From the NCBI GenBank assembly GCA_965237875.1, contig CBDEGP010000002.1, positions 1,736,001-1,800,000 of the forward strand: a DNA stretch of 64,000 bases, written 5' to 3'. The position numbers were made by a program, and so were the translations under genes. Positions 60,154 to 64,000 of this stretch are shown here, one piece after another. The notes beneath the pieces are model-generated. The model was not told the origin of the DNA, did not search any database, and saw only the letters and a program-made list of their open reading frames with translations. This DNA is from DAOUJI01 sp965237875. GTDB taxonomy: Bacteria > Chloroflexota > Dehalococcoidia > Lucifugimonadales > JAGWBF01. Each line of letters opens with the position of its first letter. Position 1 is the stretch's first letter.

Positions 60154-60273
60154 CTATTTCTTGAGGCCCATAGGCTGGGCACAGCACATAATGGCGCCTT
60201 CGCCTGCCTTGGTCACTATAAACTCTGAGCCGCAGTTGCCGCAGATGTAACGTTTCCCGGTCTCGTTCGCCAC
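60154..60273 (-). CDS. Desulforedoxin-like zinc-ribbon microprotein 2
   Basis: 39 residues: TGKRYICGNCGSEFIVTKAGEGAIMCCAQPMGLKK, with CxxCG and CCxxPM, close to the consensus desulforedoxin pattern. The GTG start at 60273 follows GAGGT. It is the first of the two tandem copies. May serve as an electron carrier or metal buffer in oxidative stress. Confidence 0.85.
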   Translation of the reverse strand: MANETGKRYICGNCGSEFIVTKAGEGAIMCCAQPMGLKK

Positions 60274-60448
60274 TTGGGGTCTACCTCTGAATAAAGCGAT
60301 TTACGGAGCATCATTATATCTAGGCGTCTGGGAAGGGTCAACCTGAGCGCCTGTCCCCAAGTCCGCCGTCCCAATGCGGTGGTATAATCACTCACCTCTA
60401 CCCCGGCGTCTTTACGCATTCGGACACCCCGCCTGAAAGGCCCCACAA

Positions 60449-61851
60449 TGAGCCGGTTAGGACCAACATCGCCCTTGCTTCGATTCTGCTGCTAGCGTCG
60501 GTTCTGCTGCTGGCGAGCGTCTCCTGTGGAGGCGACGCCCCTCCTGCTCCCACTCCCACGCCGCTGCCCACTCCCACCGCTGCTACGCCGCCTACTCCCA
60601 CCGCCGCTACACCACTCACTCCCACGGCTACGCCGCTGCCCACGGCGGCACCCGAGGCGCGCCCGTCCCCACCCGACATACCGATTCTGGATGCCGTGTC
60701 GTCAGGAAACATCCAGGCGGTGGAGCAGCACGTCAACGCCGGAACGGACATCAACAACGTTTTCCTTGAAACGCAGGGGCCAGGGTACGGGGCCTTTCCG
60801 TTGCACATGGCGGCCGTCACCCGGAACGACGCAATCGTCATGCTGCTCCTGGAGAACGGGGCGGACATCGAAATCCGGGCCAAAGACGCCGCCGGTGGAA
60901 CTCCGCTGCAATGGGCCGCTTTCGTAGGCGACTCCGATATGGTGGAGCTTCTGGTCGAGGCCGGCGCCGACGTGAACGCCCTCGACAATAACGGCTACAC
61001 CGCCATCGACGCCGTGGTGCTCTGCCCGGAGGTGGACCCTGAGGCCAGGAGGCGAATCACGTCCCACCTTCGGGGCAAAGGTGGAACAACCGGCATCGGC
61101 TCTTTCGTTTACTCGCCCCGGACGCCGCCGGCAGGATTGGCAGTTACGTCCGAGTGGCCGGCGCCTAACTACGACCATCCCAGCTCCAGGGCCACGTCCG
61201 AATCCAGCATAGATTCCGGGAACGTCCACTTACTCACGGAAGCCTGGCGCTACCCGCTGCCCCAAAGCCCCGGCGCAGGCGCGGCGGCCACCACTCCCAT
61301 AGTGGTCGACGGGACCGTCTACGTGGGCGACCTGAACACCAACGTGCACGCCATAGACCTCGTCACCGGCAAACGCAAGTGGTTGGCCCCGGTGGACGCC
61401 CCCGTTTTCGGGCCCAGCGGGGTTGCCGTCCACGGGGGCAAGGTGTTCGCCAACAAGGGCGGAAGGGAAATAGCCGCCTACGACGCCGAAACCGGAAAAG
61501 AGCTGTGGGCGACGGACATCCTGATGAACGGCGGCGCCGTCAACATCCAACCGACCGTCGCCGACGGCAAGGCGCTGGCCGCGACGTCCTCTCTGTCACA
61601 ACCCGGCGCCAGGGGGACGCTTTGCCCTCGACCAGCAAACGGGCGACGTGCTCTGGTCGTTCAACACCATCAAGTCGGAAGACCTGTGGGGCCGCCCGGA
61701 CATCAACAGCGGCGGCGGAGCCTGGTACCCGCCGTCCATCGACCCTGACCCGCGGGTGTCCTACTGGGGCATCTCCAACCCATACCCGTTCCCGGGGGCC
61801 ATCGGAAACCCGCCTATGCTGCTGGCGTTGGAGCTTCCCGGCGGCGACTAG
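60449..61851 (+). pseudogene. Broken ankyrin-repeat + PQQ-domain lipoprotein
   Basis: The open frame carries a signal segment (LLLASVSCGG, lipobox), a Pro/Thr linker, three ankyrin-like repeats (AFPLHMAAVTRND…, TPLQWAAFVGDS…, NGYTAIDAV) and a PQQ beta-propeller start (PIVVDGTVYVGDLNTNVHAIDLVTGKRKW). A one-base shift near 61590-61620 moves the propeller into another frame (GRFALDQQTGDVLWSFN…), which ends at a TAG (61849-61851) before the normal C-terminus. No ATG, GTG or TTG exists in the lipoprotein frame; ATG 60449 is in another frame. At least two lesions are thus present. Confidence 0.75.
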
Positions 61852-61881
61852 GGCCGGGTTACGGCGGGCGCCTTACTCCCC

Positions 61882-62721
61882 TTACTCCAACAACACGTTG
61901 TCGATGAGCCGGGCCTTGCCAATGCGCACGGCGGTGGAAATCATGGCTGACGGCGCCGCCTGAACAAGCTCCTCCAGAGTGACCGGGTCCGCCACGCTGA
62001 CGTAGCCGACGCCTGAGACCAGGGGCTCCGACTCCAACACGGCCTTCATTTCGGCGCGGAGCGTTTCACATCCGGTCTCACCCTTCCGCCATAGGTCCAC
62101 GGCCCTCGAGAGCGCACGATAGACCACCGGGGCGGCCTGCCTCTCTTCGGGCGTCAAGTATACGTTCCGGCTGCTCATGGCCAGCCCGTCCTCTTCCCGG
62201 ACCGTGGGCACGGCCACGATTTCCACGTCCATGTCCAGGTCCTTCACCATGCGGCTGACAACCGCCGCCTGTTGGCCGTCCTTTTGGCCAAAGTAGGCGC
62301 GGTGGGGCCTGACGATGTTGAACAGCTTGGCGACCACAGTAGCCACTCCCTGGAAGTGGCCGGGCCGGGCCGCTCCTTCAAGGACCTCGGACGTCTTTTT
62401 CACTTGTATCCAGGTGTCGAACCCGGCAGGATACATCTCTTCAGGACTCGGGGCGAACACCAAGTCCACGCCTTCTCTTGTCAGAAGACCCAGGTCCCTG
62501 TCCATGTCTCTGGGATAGGAGCCCAGGTCCTCTCCGGGTCCGAACTGGGATGGATTGACGAAGATCGACACGGCCGTCAGACCGTTTTCGCGCCGGGCCC
62601 TGCGGACCAGCTCCAAATGCCCTTCGTGGAGGCTGCCCATCGTCGGGACGAGGCCCACCGACCCGGCAACACGGCCTCTGGCTTCCCTGACGCCTTGAAC
62701 GGTGTCAACGACCTCCATCAC
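61882..62721 (-). CDS. panC: Pantothenate synthetase
   Basis: 279 residues; condenses pantoate with beta-alanine using ATP. HIGH-type VPTMGSLHEGHLELVRRAR, the SIFVNPSQFGPGEDLGSYPRD block, FGQKDGQQAAVV and KMSKS-like LAMSSRNVYL are all present. It is the second biosynthetic gene of a pan operon, 15 bp after panB. Confidence 0.95.
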   Translation of the reverse strand: MMEVVDTVQGVREARGRVAGSVGLVPTMGSLHEGHLELVRRARRENGLTAVSIFVNPSQFGPGEDLGSYPRDMDRDLGLLTREGVDLVFAPSPEEMYPAGFDTWIQVKKTSEVLEGAARPGHFQGVATVVAKLFNIVRPHRAYFGQKDGQQAAVVSRMVKDLDMDVEIVAVPTVREEDGLAMSSRNVYLTPEERQAAPVVYRALSRAVDLWRKGETGCETLRAEMKAVLESEPLVSGVGYVSVADPVTLEELVQAAPSAMISTAVRIGKARLIDNVLLE

Positions 62722-62736
62722 TAAAGCTCCAGCCTC

Positions 62737-63600
62737 TTACAGCTTGTACAAGGACTGCTCGACGATCTCCTCAACTTCCTTCATCACCCCATCGTCCATA
62801 CCGAAGCTCTCCTTTTCGCCGGGGAAGGTCCCCTCCTGGACATCCGAGACATAGCGGCGCAGAGCATCGGAAATAGTCGCCGCCAATTTGGCATACTGCC
62901 GGGCATGCTTTGGCGCAAAGTCGGTGAAGAGCCCCAACATGTCGTGGAGCACCTGCACCTGCCCGTCACAATGGGGCCCCGCTCCAATCCCGATGGTCGG
63001 TATTGTCAGCCGCCGGCTGATGGCTCCGGCAAGGGACGTAGGCAGCAACTCCAGCACAACTGCAAAGGCCCCCGCTTCCTCCAGAGCAACGGCGTCCCTG
63101 ACCAGCTGGGCCGCCTCTTCCTTGTCCTTTCCCCTGACCCTGTAGCCGCCGAAACGGTTGACCGACTGGGGCGTCAGCCCGATGTGCCCCATAACCGGAA
63201 CGCCGCTCTCCACGATTCGGGAAACGGTCTCGGCCACTCCGACGCCCCCTTCCAGCTTTACCGAGTGGGCGCCGCCTTCCTGGACCAGCCGACCGGCGTT
63301 CTGCATGGCTTGGGCCGCGTCTATCTGGTAGGTCATGAAGGGGAGATCGGCCACTACCATGGAACGCTTAACTCCTCGTACAACGGCCTTGGAGTGGTGA
63401 ATCATGTCCTCCATCGTGACGGGTATGGTGGACTCGTGGCCGAGCATTACCATGCCCAGGCTGTCGCCCACCAGAATCAGCGGCATTCCGGCCCCGTCGG
63501 CCAGTTTTGCCGTGGAGTAGTCGTAGGCTGTGACCATGGCGATTTTCTCGCCCCTGGACTTGAGGTCGGCAATCTCTCTAACCGTGACCCTTCGGTTCAT
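62737..63600 (-). CDS. panB: 3-methyl-2-oxobutanoate hydroxymethyltransferase
   Basis: 287 residues; makes ketopantoate using methylene-THF. MVTAYDYSTAKLADGAGMPLILVGDSLGMVMLGHEST is the substrate and Mg site. SVKLEGG, MGHIGLTPQSVNRFGGYRVRG and IGIGAGPHCDGQVQVLHDMLG follow in the normal order. Start at ATG 63600. Downstream of a DUF2520 dehydrogenase gene that may supply ketopantoate reductase-type activity. Confidence 0.95.
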   Translation of the reverse strand: MNRRVTVREIADLKSRGEKIAMVTAYDYSTAKLADGAGMPLILVGDSLGMVMLGHESTIPVTMEDMIHHSKAVVRGVKRSMVVADLPFMTYQIDAAQAMQNAGRLVQEGGAHSVKLEGGVGVAETVSRIVESGVPVMGHIGLTPQSVNRFGGYRVRGKDKEEAAQLVRDAVALEEAGAFAVVLELLPTSLAGAISRRLTIPTIGIGAGPHCDGQVQVLHDMLGLFTDFAPKHARQYAKLAATISDALRRYVSDVQEGTFPGEKESFGMDDGVMKEVEEIVEQSLYKL

Positions 63601-63662
63601 TCGCCAGTCCTTTCACCCGGATTTCGAACGGAGCGCCGGTTATTCCGCCGGCGGGGATCCCT

Positions 63663-64000
63663 CTAACGCCGCATCATCAACTCTTCGATTTCGTCGATCA
63701 ACTCCTCCCCCACGCCATTGGCCAAGGCCATCTTGTACGTCCCCCGAGCCATGTCCCGGTACATAGGGATGAGGTGAGGCAGTCTCTTTTCCAACGAACT
63801 TATGTGTGCCGCCACGGTGGCTTTATCCCCGCGCATCAAAGGCCCAGTGACGCTTGGGGTTACGCCTGAGCGTGAAATGTTGTCCAGGGTTGTCCTGGCG
63901 ATGGGCAATATGGCGGAGAGGGCCTGATCTTCCGAAAAACCCATCTCCCGCCAAACGTCCACCGCAGCCTGGACCAGGACTCCCAGGTATCCGCAACTGA
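63663..64000 (-). CDS. DUF2520 (Rossmann-like) oxidoreductase, C-terminal part
   Basis: Only the last 112 residues lie in the window and the frame runs off the right edge; the ATG-equivalent GTG at 63962 is internal. The visible part has ALSAILPIARTTLDNISRSGVTPSVTGPLMRGDKATVAAHISSLE, the C-terminal helical domain of DUF2520 proteins, whose N-terminus is a NADP-binding fold. In several bacteria this family sits next to panB and is a candidate ketopantoate reductase. Confidence 0.85.
   Translation of the reverse strand, partial: SCGYLGVLVQAAVDVWREMGFSEDQALSAILPIARTTLDNISRSGVTPSVTGPLMRGDKATVAAHISSLEKRLPHLIPMYRDMARGTYKMALANGVGEELIDEIEELMMRR

Noticed and set aside
1..64000. CRISPR arrays, rRNA genes, prophage structural genes
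   Set aside because: No regularly spaced repeats, no rRNA text and no capsid, tail or integrase genes were seen.

Overview
The window reads as a chromosomal segment of a GC-rich, aerobic, probably monoderm bacterium. My best guess is Chloroflexota (Dehalococcoidia / SAR202-like). The guess rests on lipoproteins with long Thr/Pro linkers, a caa3-type oxidase operon with CtaG, a SufBCDSU operon with a SufU scaffold and no SufE, and an inositol-phospholipid gene set. No rRNA or tRNA gene was found to fix the taxonomy, so this remains an inference.

Layout. 1-1.9 kb: a metal ABC transporter (permease cut by the window edge, ATPase) with its Fur-family regulator and a Fur-like operator. 2.3-5.2 kb: a small hypothetical gene, signal peptidase I, intergenic repeats and a complete IS66-family element with an 8-bp target duplication. 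5.3-8.2 kb: inositol-phosphate synthase, PimA-like glycosyltransferase and CDP-alcohol phosphatidyltransferase (inositol lipid pathway). 8.2-10.1 kb: palindromic repeats, then infC-rpmI-rplT, where infC appears to start at AUA. 10.1-20 kb: a long minus-strand cytochrome oxidase region (ctaA-B-C-D-E-F-G), followed by a DNA methyltransferase-HNH gene split by one in-frame TAG, a small membrane protein and a Sco copper chaperone. 20.3-25 kb: an SDR, a TreT-like glycosyltransferase, a glutaredoxin-like gene with TGA at the catalytic position, a thioredoxin-fold protein and a class III CoA-transferase. 25.4-30.4 kb: two large secreted lipoproteins (CotH kinase with duplicated domains; zinc metallopeptidase).

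30.6-33.2 kb: a DNA glycosylase and an OLD-like ATPase + PIN pair. 33.35-37.7 kb: a TPP-riboswitch-controlled thiamine-precursor salvage operon (ThiZ-ThiX-ThiY-TenA-ThiD). 37.9-42.8 kb: an AT-richer island with an A-T-R (adenylation-carrier-reductase) NRPS-like enzyme, a methyltransferase and a PfkB-like protein lacking its catalytic Asp. 42.8-45.6 kb: a 2-hydroxyacid dehydrogenase coupled to a TOPRIM + AAA ATPase pair. 45.7-47 kb: a His-rich 14-codon leader ORF with a terminator, and a CDF zinc transporter. 47.2-53.2 kb: sufB-C-D-S-U plus a second SufU. 53.3-54.7 kb: a HEPN pair and a VapB antitoxin beside a deleted VapC. 54.7-60.3 kb: a peptide-type binding lipoprotein, a flippase-like membrane protein, TatD, a VapBC island between direct repeats, LexA with its operator, and two desulforedoxin-like microproteins. 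60.4-64 kb: a broken ankyrin-PQQ lipoprotein gene, then panC, panB and a DUF2520 dehydrogenase cut by the window edge.

Housekeeping operons (respiration, Fe-S assembly, thiamine salvage, pantothenate, translation) alternate with accessory patches (IS66, toxin-antitoxin loci, ATPase-nuclease pairs, split methyltransferase, NRPS-like island). Similar TGATAC-type dyads sit before the metal transporter and before sufB, which suggests that one Fur-family protein links metal uptake and Fe-S cluster assembly.
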